The notes under the pieces were generated by a model. That model was not told the origin of the DNA, ran no database searches, and saw nothing but the letters and a program-made list of their open reading frames with translations. This document shows, one piece after another, positions 32,601 to 43,472 of a DNA stretch of 64,000 nucleotides. Position numbers and translations under genes: made by a program. Within the stretch, counting starts at the first letter, position 1. The number at the start of each line of letters is the position of its first letter. Origin of the DNA: Actinostola sp. cb2023 (Eukaryota > Cnidaria > Anthozoa > Actiniaria > Actinostolidae); assembly GCA_033675265.1 (NCBI GenBank), contig JAUJYZ010000013.1, positions 608,169 to 672,168 on the forward strand. The letters are read 5' to 3'.

Positions 32601-35600
32601 TGGTAGATGCTATACATTGTTGGTCACCCTGTGGTGGATGCTATATTTCCTTACCTCTGCATTGTTGGTCACCCTGTGGTGGATGCTATGCATTGTTGGT
32701 CGCCCTGTGGTAGATGCTATGCATTGTTGGTCGCCCTGTGGTGGATGCTATGCATTGTTGGTCACCCTGTGGTGGATGCTATATTTTCTTACCTCTGCAT
32801 TGTTGGTCACCCTGTGGTGGATGCTATGCATTGTTGGTCACCCTGTGGTGGATGCTATGCATTGTTGGTTGCCCTGTGGTAGATGCTATACATTGTTGGT
32901 CACCCTGTGGTGGATGCTATATTTCCTTACCTCTGCATTGTTGGTCACCCTGTGGTGGATGCTATGCATTGTTGGTCACCCTGTGGTGTATGCTATATTT
33001 CCTTACCTCTGCATTGTTGGTCACCCTGTGGTGGATGTTATGCATTGTTGGTCACCCTGTGGTGGATGCTATGCATTGTTGGTCACCCTGTGGTGGATGC
33101 TATATTTCTTTACCTCTGCATTGTTTCGTATTCTTGCTACATTGAGTGCTTGTTGCCAGGCAAACATGTTGACAGCCCAGGTAGGCAACCATCCTTTAGG
33201 ATCAGCTTGCACAACATAGGTCACCTAGTAATCACATTATGGCACCTTCAGCATATATACATGGCTCTCTAGTAACCTTGTATATCACAAAGCATTCATT
33301 TTTGTTACAGCACAGGTAGCCCAAGCTAGCTTACAGAAGTTTTATTAGAAAAACCTAAAAAACACAATTTCAGTGTCTCTTCGTATACATTCACACCTGG
33401 AGTGAATTTCAGCTCGTTTTAAACATATTATATTTTTGCCCTTATACACAGTATACATTACAAAGCTGCCATGAGTAGAGCTTGGGCTACCTGTGGTTAC
33501 ATGAGAATGGCAATCCTATTTTAGGGAGAGGGGAGGGAGGTGAACCACAAAAATATCAGTGACCCCCTCCCCTCCCTACTAGATTCCTTCAATGAATCAT
33601 CTTACCTCCATATAGTCAGGTTCATTGGGCATTTTACGGAAAATATATCCACTACACAACAGCTCTGCTCGAACCAAGCCATAGTGTTCCATCTTGGGAC
33701 ATTCTGGCCTCTCTATTGATGATGCCTGACAGTCAGAGAATGGAATGGATGACACCAAAGTAATTGAAAAATTAGTTATTAAGTAAGAACCAGACAGTGA
33801 TCAATGCTGATCAATGAAAATAAATATGTATTGAAAAAATGATCATGAAAATCATTTCCCAATTTATCAGTGCATGGTAATCTGTCTCTGATGAACAATG
33901 AGAATCTGTCATAAAACTATATTTTCAAAAAAGCCTGTTAAATCAGTCATTTTTAAACTACTCACCACACCAAATCCAAACTCTTCACCATTTTTGTCAG
34001 TCAAAATGTCGCCATACTCAAGCCAACACACATCTCGTAACCACAAAGGAGATGATCGCACTCCCACAACTGCCCATTTAATGCTGTAGAAAGGGACCCC
34101 TGGGTGCTTGTATCCTTGAGGGAACTGGTGAAGCATCAGACCATCTTGGAAGTGGACATCTTTGGATAAAAGAAAATCCTATTAAGTTATCATCATTATC
34201 ATTATTGACATCATCATTCTCATTGGTAATATTATCTTACTAACTACAGTATTAACAGCTCTCAACAGCTCTCTATATCATCATCAAGACAACATCATTG
34301 TCATCATAATCATCAACAACATCATCATCGTCATCAACAACATCATCATCATAATCATCAACAACATCATCATCGTCATCAACAACATCATCATCATCAA
34401 CATCATCTACTACCTATAGTTACTAGTTAACAGCTCTTGAATGCCATGAATTTTTCAAATAGAAAATCATAATATTGTAGTTTACATGCATGCGGTGCTG
34501 TGCTACGCACTATTCTGAAGATACTCCATATACCATCTGATGCTGCATTTGCTTATCAACTGTACACTGTATATAAGTGTTTTTACAGGGAGAGTGTAGC
34601 AATGCCTGTTCTAATGCACCAGTGTTTAAATGCAACTCATCTTCGCTGGCATCCAATTGCAACTTCTACATTTGGGACACACGTGCACACTTGAATGAAA
34701 TGAATGATTGAAAAACATTCTGCTAAATTTGCATAATGCAACACCTTTTCAGGGCCGTACATAACCCAAAATTCAAGGGGGGGGGGGCAAAACGTATATA
34801 ACAGCAAAATAAAAATAAAAATAGTACAGTCACCCCCCCTGCCCCTGCCCCTGTGCTGTGTACGGCCCTGTTTTTTTCAACACAGATGAGTTGTGCAACA
34901 ACGAATATTGAAGGTTACTTACCAATCATATGAAATAGTCTCCTGAATGACTCTGTTGTTGGAGCTATCATGAAAGCTCTCATTTCTTCTTTAGAGCATT
35001 TGACCTTTGTTTTGCCACGGATTAGATTAATCTGCAATTAGGTAGTAGTTTATATTGCACTGAATTTTCTCAAGGAAAATTACTTGTACATATATGTATC
35101 TTCAAAATTTTGATCAAATATGAAATTTTACAACTGTTTGAAACTATCCCAGTGTGTTGTATCAGAACTACAAACTGATACAATAGTGCCGCTCACTTAT
35201 TTTCACGAACGAGTACTTAATTTCGCACTATTCTTCGTTTGCACTTGACGTCACTTCCCCTTGAGAATTAATTAGAAAAATTCTAAAATTTAGTTATGAA
35301 TCCTATCAACTTGATTCTTGGCGGTGTTTTAGAGAATTGTGATATGAATTATTGTAGAAATGTTCAGATGGGTTCGATGTTTTGTGGCCGAGTTTTCGAA
35401 GTTTGAATTGTGTCACGCAACTCTTACCAAACGCTAGTCACGTCTCTGAAAATTCGTGGAAAACAACAAATTTGTACCAAATTAAATGGTTTTAGTTTTA
35501 TACATGTTTATAAGTTCTATTTATAGTGAAATTAAGTGATGTATATCAACTCTAATTTTGAAATTCGTTCGCCCATAGCTCGGTAAAGAAATGCTCTAGT

Positions 35601-38600
35601 GCTCCAAAATTTGGCCCAGAGTTGTTATTTTGATAGCTCTACAAACTCATAAGCATTTTATTTTATTTGGCAAAGGAAATAATATTTCGAAATTTGAGAA
35701 CAGCCGTATAAATTAAAATCGACCCGTAAATCGCCAAATACCACGTGGTTGCAAACGAAGAATTGGCAAAATAATATTTTGCAAGGCATGATTTTTTTTG
35801 CGATTTCACATTTTGAAAAAAATGTTGTCAAAATTGTGAAAATTGTAAAAATAAGTAGAATTAAGGTACTTAATTATTTCTGTCCAGTCTTAGGGTGCTT
35901 TCCATTTGTTCAAAAAATTTGGTTGGGGTGACCGATGCATAATGGTAAGAACTTTTCCACCCACGTAGCAAACCAGATGAAATGGGAGCTTACCATGGGA
36001 GCTTACCATGGGAGCTTTGATCCGGTTTGGATTTGGGACATATTCTGTGGGATCCCTGAGAGAACTGGAACCGAGAGATTCCATGAGATTCCATCAAAAT
36101 AATGGTTCAGAAATTTCCAGTTGGTTCATTCCAACCAGAATAGTGGACAACCTCGAAAGCTTGTCCCGATGTTTCGGTTGGAATTTCTGGAAAATTAACC
36201 ATACCATTTAATTGCCAACCGAAATTACCATTTTTTCTAACAACTGGAAAGCACCCTTAAACACTGAAGTGTATACACCCTATGCATAAATGGTAGAATC
36301 GTAAAATCACATTCACTTCGTTATTGGGAATATGTTACAGTAATATCTGACCATCTCTTTGAAGAAAGTGTTATCAAAAATGAACACACCAAATTTTAGG
36401 GCTGTACTACGAAATCTTGAAAAGATATAGTGACTTGAAATTACAAACATTTGTGCCAGAAACTGGACTTTGGGCCTACCAGCCTCGTTTCCATGTATTT
36501 TGCACCTTTCAAACGCTTAATACTTTATGATGGTTTCATTTTTATTAATGCACTTTTGGGGTAATTACTAAACTGTAGATGATCTTTCAATCTATTATTT
36601 TACCTTTACTTAACTCGTTATTCTTTCAGTTTTGGCAAATGTATGCAAATTACATAAATCGATTTATGCATAGGGTGTATATTAAGTCACCTTCTTATGA
36701 CTGTCATGGCCTTGATATATGTCAACATTTTCTCTTGTACAAACGTAATTAAAACCCTGTTAATTGCAATCAAAAGAAAAATTAATAATCATTAATAATC
36801 ATTATGCAGGTAATAAGTAAAATAAATAAATAAATAAATCCACTAATTGTTCTAAGCGCTTTACAAGACTAAGTATGAAATGAAATGAAATAAATATTAG
36901 AGTTCATAAAGTGTTAAGAAACCCAACTGGCAAGGAGGCGAACCAGTTGGCTATTTACAAGCATGGTCGAAAAACTGAATCTGAACTAGGGATTGCCCAG
37001 AACAAATACAGTCTCAGCTAGTGGACAGAGCGGGACTCGAACTCGGGGTCACCGGATTCTGAGACCAACGCTATGACCACTCGACCATGCTGCCTCCTAT
37101 CAGTCACCATATAGTTGTCATGTCAGTTGGAATTATTACAGCCTGACTGGAAGCTGTGTCTTTAAATCCTTAATACTAATAATAATGTCTGTGTTCTGCC
37201 ATTAAGACGAGAAAACGACTTTGTGTTACTATGTAGTGCTTGGATGATGCTAAGTCTATAATGTCATCACGCAACGCCCTTGAGCATTATGGCAGTCATA
37301 AAAGTAATATTTTATTGGAGAAAGAAAAATTCATCTTGTGTCTTGTGTCTGCATCATGTGTTCCTGTGTCCTGTGTCTGCGTCCTTTGTCTGTGTCCTGT
37401 GTCTGTGTCCTGTATCTGTGTCTGTGTCCTATGTCTGTGTTTGTGTCTGCGTCCTATGTCTGCATCCTGTGTCTGTTTCCTGTGTCCTTTGTCTGTGTCC
37501 TGTGTCTGTGTCTGCATCCTGTGTCTGTGTCTGCATCCTGTGTCTGTGTCCTATGTCTGTGTCTGCATCCTGTGTCTGCATCCTGTATCTGTATCTGTGT
37601 CCTATGTCTGTATCCTGTGTCTGTGTCCTATGTATGTGTCTGTGTCCTGTGTCTGTGCCATGTGTCCTGTGTCCTGTATCCTGTGTCCTGTGTCTGTGTC
37701 TTGTGTCTGTGTCCTGTGTCCTATGTGTGTCCTATGTCTGTGTTCTGTGTCTGTGTCCTGTTAGTAGAGGGTAATTGGGCTGTACCTCATCTGATGTTGA
37801 AGCATCTAGTAGGCCCTGTACCCAAGACTTTGCAAGTCTTATGTATTCATTCATTTCTTTCTCAGAAAGAGATGGGTAGTCTCCTAGAAAGTCATCTGAA
37901 ACTGGCAGCTTTAATAACAAAATGATAGAATGCAAAATGTGAATATAATGCCATGTAGTTGATAGCAGCCTAGCCTGCATTGCAAGATGTAAGGTTGGGG
38001 CCCAAGGGGTTTGAGGAAAGGGGAAAGGGGAAAGGGGAGGGTGGGAGGGGAGGAGGAGAGAAGAAGAAGAGGAAGGATTGTGGAGAGGGGTGACAAATGG
38101 TTCTCTTTTTATCCTTCTCCCCTCCCCTCCCCTCCTCTTCTTAATTCCTCCTATCCATTCTCACCTCCTCAAAATCCAAATTCTCTGTGGAATTCAAATA
38201 TTAATCTATTCCTGATCAATAATTGCTGGGTTTGAATCAGCTGATAAAAGTCCATGCATCCCATTATCTGTCCCCAACTGGTTGTCAAACATGACCACCA
38301 TGTGCTATCAAGCATCTAGTATCAAATTCCACTTGCAATTCAGCTGATAAAAATTATGTACCAGACGGGAAATGATGTCTAGTGAAACCCAGCAATGCGT
38401 AGAGGTTATTTATCGGTCGGGAGGTCCGGATAGGGAAAACTGTGTCCGAGGTCTTGAGTAAACAGACAGAGGCCATAGGCCGAGGTCCGTTTTCAAGGCC
38501 GAGGACACAGTTTTTCCCTATATCCGGACCGACCAAGGCTGGTAAATAACTTATTAGTCGACTCTAAAAATGAAGGCCATCGTCGATGTCGTAGTAGACC

Positions 38601-39704
38601 TCAAATGTGAAAGTGGCTTCTAATGCGCATGTCTCAACACGAGACAGTCGCGACCTTTGGTCTGTAAGCAAACACCTCAAGGAATTTTAGGTGACCTAAA
38701 ATGCATAGTGAAAACACAACCTTAAAACAGCTTCTAACACTGATATATATTTATGTTAATGCTGTTCAAGGTTTTGCTGAGTTTTTTTAAATTGTTCAGT
38801 TGCATGAATGCCCAGAAATGTACATGTAGCTGAAATATTCTTTGTGATTCCTTCGTAGCCTGATTTTCAGACGGTCCGTGGTCCTCCGCTCACATTGTTT
38901 AGTCACGTTGTGATGTCTAGTTTATTTATATTTGTATTTGTATGGATATATTTATGGTATCAAATAAAATATTGTCTTTGTCATTTATGATTCGCTGAGT
39001 TTGTGAAATCGTTTTTTTACAAAGCCGAAAGCATCAGTGTTCTACCGATCGAGTCACGCAATGAGTGACCAAACCAAACTACTTCAAATAGGCTATGTAT
39101 CAGTTAGAAGCCTGACTTCACGCTAGTAGAGCATCTAGTTTATTTTTTTCCTTTGTGTTATTTTTCGCCAACTGCCAGCCATGACTAATCAAAACGTGAA
39201 CTGCAAAAAAAAAAAAACCACAACAACAACAAAGCACACAACAAACAAAACAAAAAGAAAAAAAAAATTCTTCTAATTTTGTTATTGAAGTGCAGGCCGG
39301 GCGGTATGCTACAGATACCAGACATTGGTCAGATATAGAAAATACCGCCCGCTTCAACAACCAATTAATCAGACCAACAACCATTTGTCACAAGCACTTA
39401 CTGTTAATGACTTCTCCTCTTTCTCATCTGGCTCACTTTTAAATACAATTGTCAACGGATAGCTTTCTTCTGACTCCATCGTGTGATTGACATCAATCAG
39501 AAGTGATGCAGATGACCCATGGAATGGATTGCCATTGATGGAGTGCAAATAGCTTCCCTCTTTGAAAGAAATTACATTATTAATTTGAATTTCTTTGTAT
39601 GGTACAATGGTACAATGTATGTATAATTTCATGCACAGTGTGAAATGCTAGTCCCCATCCCTCCCCCTCAAGAAAATGGCTAGTTGTGGCAGATCCAGTG
39701 TTTG

Positions 39705-39737
<33 letters not shown>

Positions 39738-40440
39738 GTTCTGGTGTTCTGGTTGTTGTCTGAACACACCTTAAATTGAATGACAACTCACAACATGTTA
39801 ATTTAATCCTTGATTTGATCTACATCTGCATGCATCTACATTTATATAAGGATGTACAAAGTACAAAGTCTTCTCGCTGTCTTCTGGCGGATCCAGTTTT
39901 TTTTTGGGGGGGGGGGGGAGGGGGAGGGGGGTGTTCTGGTTGTCAGAACACACCCTAAATTAACATTTTAATTTAAAAAAACTGAATGACAATTCACAAC
40001 ATGCTAATTTTAACCCTTGATCTGCATGATCTACACCTGCATCTATAAGCTTATTATGGAAGTACAAAGTACAAAGTCTTCTCGCTCTGAGTCATGAGTT
40101 AATGATTTCACATGTAGATTATTGAGATACGAGAATGATATATAAACTTATAGGAATATCAACAGTTACATTCATGCAGCTGATTATGAAATGAGTCGAG
40201 ATTTACATAAAGCTAAGTGCTTTTCACGTTCTACAAATATCTCTTTTATATATTACGTTGTATGAAATTGTAAATATAAACTATTAAAAGCACCCGAGTT
40301 AACTATAAAACCTATCAAACGGTACCTGGAATCTTCGATTCAGTGTCAGAGAAGTAGGAAGCGATAATATGACCATCTAGATCTATAAAACCGAAGTCGA
40401 CTTCAGCTCTCGACTTCAAAACCACTTGAAACTCTGTCAT
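29684..40440 (-). CDS. PDZ-like and START-domain lipid-binding protein, 9 exons
   Basis: Exons, in transcript order: 40440-40326, 39559-39402, 37908-37786, 35031-34923, 34159-33966, 33725-33606, 33224-33114, 31768-31720 and 29805-29684. They join in one frame (1101 nt, 366 residues) with GT-AG introns. Residues 1-78 ([29 protein letters not shown]) resemble a PDZ fold. Residues about 100-315 are a START domain: [37 protein letters not shown] and the hallmark [19 protein letters not shown]...ALNVARIR. The last 40 residues ([20 protein letters not shown]...) form a short strand-rich tail. START domains bind sterols or phospholipids in a hydrophobic pocket; the ligand is unknown. No signal peptide is seen, so a cytosolic protein is inferred. 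Introns 3, 7 and 8 carry satellite arrays starting at or near their 5' splice sites. Confidence 0.88.
29877..31700 (-). repeat. TGGA-type tetranucleotide satellite in the last START-gene intron
   Basis: About 1.8 kb of GGATGGATGGAT with GGGT, GACA, GTAC and GAAT variants that form higher-order blocks (for example GGATGTACAGATGG repeats at 30545-30950). It begins about 20-30 nt inside the intron after exon 8 and ends about 70 nt before exon 9. Very long open frames of Ile-His-Pro-Ser or Trp-Met-Asp-Gly repeats run through it on both strands and are artefacts. Confidence 0.97.
31858..33113 (-). repeat. 31/45-bp minisatellite that includes copies of a splice donor
   Basis: The basic unit is GGTCACCCTGTGGTGGATGC followed either by TATGCATTGTT or by TATATTTCCTTACCTCTGCATTGTT. 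On the minus strand the second form reads AATGCAGAGGTAAGG, which is the end of START-gene exon 7 plus its GT donor. About ten further copies of this exon-intron junction follow the true one (33114/33113). The array fills nearly all of intron 7. Long Trp-Trp-Met-Leu frames on the plus strand are artefacts. Confidence 0.93.
33305..33496. mobile_element. CACAGGNAGCCCAA MITE in START-gene intron 6
   Basis: CACAGGTAGCCCAAGCT at 33311 and its complement AGCTTGGGCTACCTGTG at 33480-33495 are the termini. ACATT/AATGT-type pairing inside is weak. It is the simplest full member of the motif family. Confidence 0.85.
34190..34415 (+). repeat. ATC/AAC trinucleotide microsatellite
   Basis: Runs of CATCATCATC with AACAACATC joints, in intron 4 of the START gene immediately downstream of exon 4 and upstream of exon 5 in gene orientation. 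It is non-coding. Confidence 0.9.
34750..34870. mobile_element. hAT-like MITE with CAGGGCCGTACA ends
   Basis: CAGGGCCGTACATAAC at the left and GTGTACGGCCCTG at the right are inverted. The interior contains a 12-nt G run and a C-rich run that pair. It lies in START-gene intron 4. Confidence 0.75.
35893..36256. mobile_element. PIF/Harbinger-like MITE
   Basis: The termini GGGTGCTTTCCA and TGGAAAGCACCC are exact inverted repeats flanked by TTA on both sides (35890-35892 and 36257-36259). A 3-bp TTA target duplication with G-starting TIRs is the PIF/Harbinger signature. The interior repeats GGGAGCTTACCAT and contains ATTTCCAGTTGG-type blocks. It lies in START-gene intron 3. Confidence 0.8.
36811..37097 (-). 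mobile_element. tRNA-derived SINE, minus strand, in START-gene intron 3
   Basis: On the minus strand the head reads GCAGCATGGTCGAGTGGTC (A box at 37087-37077) and GAGTTCGAGTCCCG (B box around 37042-37032). The body ends with TTGTAAAGCGCTTAGAACA and an ATTT-repeat tail. That 3' end is common to many animal SINE/LINE partners. The tRNA part lacks a defensible acceptor stem, so it is not a tRNA gene. Confidence 0.8.
37330..37762 (-). repeat. TGTGTC-based minisatellite in START-gene intron 3
   Basis: Repeats of TGTGTCCTGTGTCTG with 6-bp periodicity and CTATGTC, CTGCATC variants. On the minus strand it starts about 24 nt after the donor of exon 3 (37785). Cys/Val/Ser-rich open frames through it are artefacts. 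Confidence 0.92.
38404..38551. mobile_element. Palindromic MITE in START-gene intron 2
   Basis: GGTTATTTATCGGTCGG and GTCCGGATAGGGAAAACTGTG are matched by CACAGTTTTTCCCTATATCC and GGTAAATAAC. It resembles in layout the SNRNP40 intron elements 9036 and 12699 (palindromic, GGTCCG core) but differs in sequence. Confidence 0.7.
39655..40085. repeat. Duplicated segment with a 30-nt poly(G) tract, START-gene intron 1
   Basis: Two diverged copies (about 39680-39875 and 39890-40085) share GGTGTTCTGGTTGT, AACACACC-TAAATT, TCACAACATG and AAGTACAAAGTCTTCTCGCT. The first contains 30 consecutive G (39707-39736), the second about 14 G and then interrupted G runs. GGCGGATCCAG before the G tract resembles a hAT-like terminus. 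The G run could form a quadruplex and is a likely sequencing weak spot. Confidence 0.8.
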
Positions 40441-40639
40441 CCTTGATGGTGATTTTCTTTCCTATGACAGGAATACGCTGTATTTAGGCTCCTTTGAGCT
40501 TTTCTGAACGTAGAAACTTTATTCTCCCGTTCCGTTCGGATGGTTCATCTGTCGTGGTGGAAGTTAAAATAGATTCATTCAACGAACATTGACCCGTAAT
40601 TTCATTAGGACCTTCGCGTGTGGGGACTGGTACTGCCGT

Positions 40640-40648
40640 CACTTCCGG
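40640..40648 (-). promoter_or_regulatory. ETS/GABP-like site upstream of the START gene
   Basis: On the minus strand CCGGAAGTG lies 200 bp upstream of the START-gene ATG. Such sites are common in TATA-less animal promoters. A 63-codon minus-strand frame (40675-40484) spans it and ends before the gene's ATG; it could be an upstream ORF but shows no recognisable motif. Confidence 0.4.
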
Positions 40649-40760
40649 TCCGATGTTCGTTCGATGATACTTCAAAATTCAATAAAACTACTTTAGAAAT
40701 ATTGTTGTTTGATTTTCTTGAAACTTAGAAATTCAGTTTTTTGACCACATTTTTGTGTTT

Positions 40761-40927
40761 TATACACCGAATCGAAATATGGCGACCAATTTGAATAACC
40801 ATTGTTCTTTGACTGACCAACCTCGTGTTTACGTGGAAACACAAAAGCGTTTTCACATGAATGAGAGGTTGGTCAGTCAGGAACAATAGTGATTCAAATT
40901 GGTCGCCATATTTCGATTCGGTGTATA
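40761..40927. mobile_element. Palindromic MITE, ACCGAAT family
   Basis: TATACACCGAATCGAAATAT and its complement form the ends, and CATTGTTC-TTGACTGACCAACC pairs inside. A relative lies at 46625-46781 with the same CATTGTTC, GTGGAAACACAAA and GGTTGGTCAGTC / GGCTAGTCAGTC core. Confidence 0.85.
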
Positions 40928-41620
40928 CGAAGACTTTCATTGACAAAGTTTTTGGAGCCGAAATACACATGTAATGCCTCACTGACCAGTAGCTTGCGTG
41001 CCCGGTACATGATATATACAGCTGTATGTGCGGCGGTCCAGGGTCCAGGTTTTGGGTCATTTTATTCTCTAATCCAGGTAAAATGAACGCATAAAAATCA
41101 TTAATCCAGGTTATAGCCTAAAAAACATTTATTAAGTTTTAATAATTTGCATAATGTGGTATCGGCAACAACAACAACAATAGTTTATTTCGACACGTGT
41201 CGTCCAAGAGCGCGAAGCTCGTTCAAAAACGTGCACTGAAACTCCGCATGAACAATAATAATGGCGTCAGTCAGACGTAAAGGTGTTAGAGTGTTAGACG
41301 TCTGGCAAAATATCCTGACGAATGCATCGTATCAGATCGTAAATAAAAATTCGTAAATCCAGGGTTTTTTATTTGGGAAATTCGTAAATCCAGGTTTTCG
41401 AGTGACAAATTCCAAAAACAGGGTCCAGGTCTGAACATCTAGTCGCACATACCTAACCATTTTTTAACCAAGTACCGACTTTTTTTTTTGCGAATGTTAA
41501 AAAACTAGACCCTGTCGGCAGGGTTCACTCGTGCCCTGGTGGGAATTCTTTGGATCACCCAAGTTAGTTGAATTGGAATCCCTGTATATTCTATGTGGGG
41601 AGGGCAAGGGGAGAAGACCG
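40928..41620. other. Intergenic region with no recognised gene
   Basis: No exon is supported. Around 41040-41420 the phrase (G)TCCAGGT(T) recurs several times (GGGTCCAGGTTTT, AATCCAGGT), suggesting decayed repeat copies. The rest is unassigned. Confidence 0.4.
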
Positions 41621-43095
41621 GGGCCTAGTATCTTCATCAAGTATATATGTATTGGAACCATTTATATACAAACATTTATCTTTCTATCAATCGATGTGGG
41701 ACATTATCAAATCCAAAACCGTCACTAAAAATAAAGTCAAAATCAAATCAAATCAGATTATAGGGCAAATGGAATGTATTTACACAATGATATTGTCAAA
41801 GCTGGTGTGTGTCTAGCTAGCGGCGTCAGAGCGAAAGCATATATCATGGAGTCTTGTACTACTGAATTGTCTCGCACATGCGCATAACAGTGAATGCTGC
41901 AAAGCCCTCATTTGATTCTGTAATACGGATGGTAAGATTCATAGCATCTGCAACTGCTTGTATGATTAGTGCATCACACCATGTACCTTGTCGAGACATA
42001 TTAGATATGTACTTTACCCATGAGTAAGCTGTATTACTCTCAATAAACCTTTCTGGGTTATTTGTCATGTATTGAACACCAGCAGTACGTACATCCATGT
42101 GATAGTTGGTTTCACCATATAATTGATGTGATACTGTTCTAAAAAAAAACAATCACCTGCACCGCCAACATCTAATGATGTTAAACCTTGCTCGGTTAAT
42201 CTAGACTGTAATAACACCATTGGGGGAATTCTTGACACTGTATTATTTGCATTGGAATCTGGGCCTGGGTTTACTTCAATGTCACCTGAAATCAGTAACT
42301 TTCTCCTTGAAACACAATACCTCTGATGCTGTTTATTGCATATTGGATAACAATCAACAATAATAGTAACTAAGATTTTTGATATTTTATGCTTGGCTCT
42401 TCTTGATTGACTAAGATAATTATTACCATATTTCTGCCTTACTTCTCTCCTCATATCATAAGATACAGAAGTACAACCAACGGCAACAACACTTTTGGCA
42501 TGACAGTTTTGTAGATTTGTTTGTTTCATAGTATAACTTTGATTTTTGATAACATTGGTTCATTTGATACTTTTTTGTTTCATTATACCTTTGCAATTCG
42601 ACCGTACTTGTGGTCTCTTCGTTATTTGCTGCTGGGACAGCTCCCTCGCGAATGGAAGGGGTGGCGACCATATATTTGCTGGTCTCTTCGTTATTTGCTG
42701 CTACAACAGCTCCCTCACGAATGGAAGGGGTGGCGATCTCAAATTTGAAGATCTTCTCGTCTTCAACACTTAACTTAACACTCCGACGAGTAAAAAGTGC
42801 AAGATTTTGCTCGTAGAATTCCACACGAATCGTTGAAGTCTTCTTCCACATGTCTAAAATCCAAAATGGCCGTCGTCTTGTACTTCTGAGCATGTGCTAA
42901 CCGCAAGGGATGCTGGATACCTGTCTGTGGTATGTAAATTTCGTGGCAGCTACCGGTCTGGGTTCGAGTAATTAGTGGTCATGCGTAGTGTTTTGGATTT
43001 CACAAAGTCCCACATCGATTGTGAGACAGATAAATGTTTGTATATAAATGGTTCCAATACTTTAAACATAATAGAGATACTAGGGTCTTGTGACC
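41621..43095 (-). mobile_element. Element with inverted ends and a 2A-OTU coding remnant
   Basis: Segments 41621-41728 and 42974-43095 are imperfect inverted repeats (TATTGGAACCATTTATATAC, AAACATTTATCT, AATCGATGTGGGAC). Between them, minus-strand frames encode a 2A-like peptide and an OTU protease fragment. A further partial copy of the right end lies at about 43100-43205, including GCGTCAGTTGCACAATATCC duplicated at 43108 and 43195 (reverse). The coding part is truncated and frameshifted, so the element is non-autonomous. OTU domains are known from some animal Helitrons and 2A peptides from several retroelements; the class here is unclear because the inverted ends fit neither well. Confidence 0.65.
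41859..42893 (-). pseudogene. 2A-like peptide and OTU cysteine-protease fragment
   Basis: Three overlapping minus-strand frames (42893-42456, 42529-42065, 42152-41859) are pieces of one decayed gene. The first has a 28-residue internal duplication containing ATPSIREGAV. The second contains LLISGDIEVNPGP (42283-42260 for the DIEVNPGP core), the ribosome-skipping 2A signature, then GGAGDCFF, the OTU catalytic-cysteine motif. A run of 9 T at the FF codons shifts the frame; the next frame continues with RTVSHQLYGE and later WCDALIIQAVADAMNLTIRI, typical OTU core. The catalytic histidine is missing because the frame ends at 41859. This is a mobile-element gene, not a host gene. A host OTU gene is unlikely given the inverted ends and frameshifts. 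Confidence 0.75.
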
Positions 43096-43317
43096 GGATA
43101 TTGCACAACTGACGCCAAATGGTTCCAATACATTTACACGTGATGGAGATACTAGGCCCGGTATTTGGTCTCGATACCATGTGACCGGATATTGTGCAAC
43201 TGACGCCCAAAAAAAAAAATACGCGTTGGGTTTTATAACTCGTGCGGCCTACGGCCTGGGCACGAGTAATGAGATGAATATATGAGGATATGTGAGTCGA
43301 ATTTCAGCCGAACTATC

Positions 43318-43472
43318 AACTCCTAATAAGCGACCACTTTTCCAAAATACCAAAAGTTCAGTTCCAAGTCAAATCACTATAGTTGGAACCTCTCGTAAGC
43401 GACCGCCTCTGGTAAGCGACCACAAAGCTTGACATTTTGGGTGGTCGCTTATGGGAGGTTCGACTGTATGCT
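43318..43472 (-). repeat. Dispersed repeat, AAGCGACCAC family
   Basis: Reverse-oriented relative of 9709-9850 and 16812-16975, with AATACCAAAAGTTCAGTTCC, CAAATCACTATAGTTGGAAC and GGTCGCTTATGGGAGG in the mirrored order. Confidence 0.8.

Noticed and set aside
31807..33272. Long plus-strand frames of Trp-Trp-Met-Leu and Cys-Gly-Gly-Cys repeats
   Set aside because: All plus frames stay open through the intron 7 minisatellite; the real coding piece here is on the minus strand (33224-33114).
37240..37925. Cysteine-rich repetitive frames resembling a secreted Cys-rich protein
   Set aside because: They translate the TGTGTC minisatellite in START-gene intron 3 and partly overlap exon 3 in antisense.
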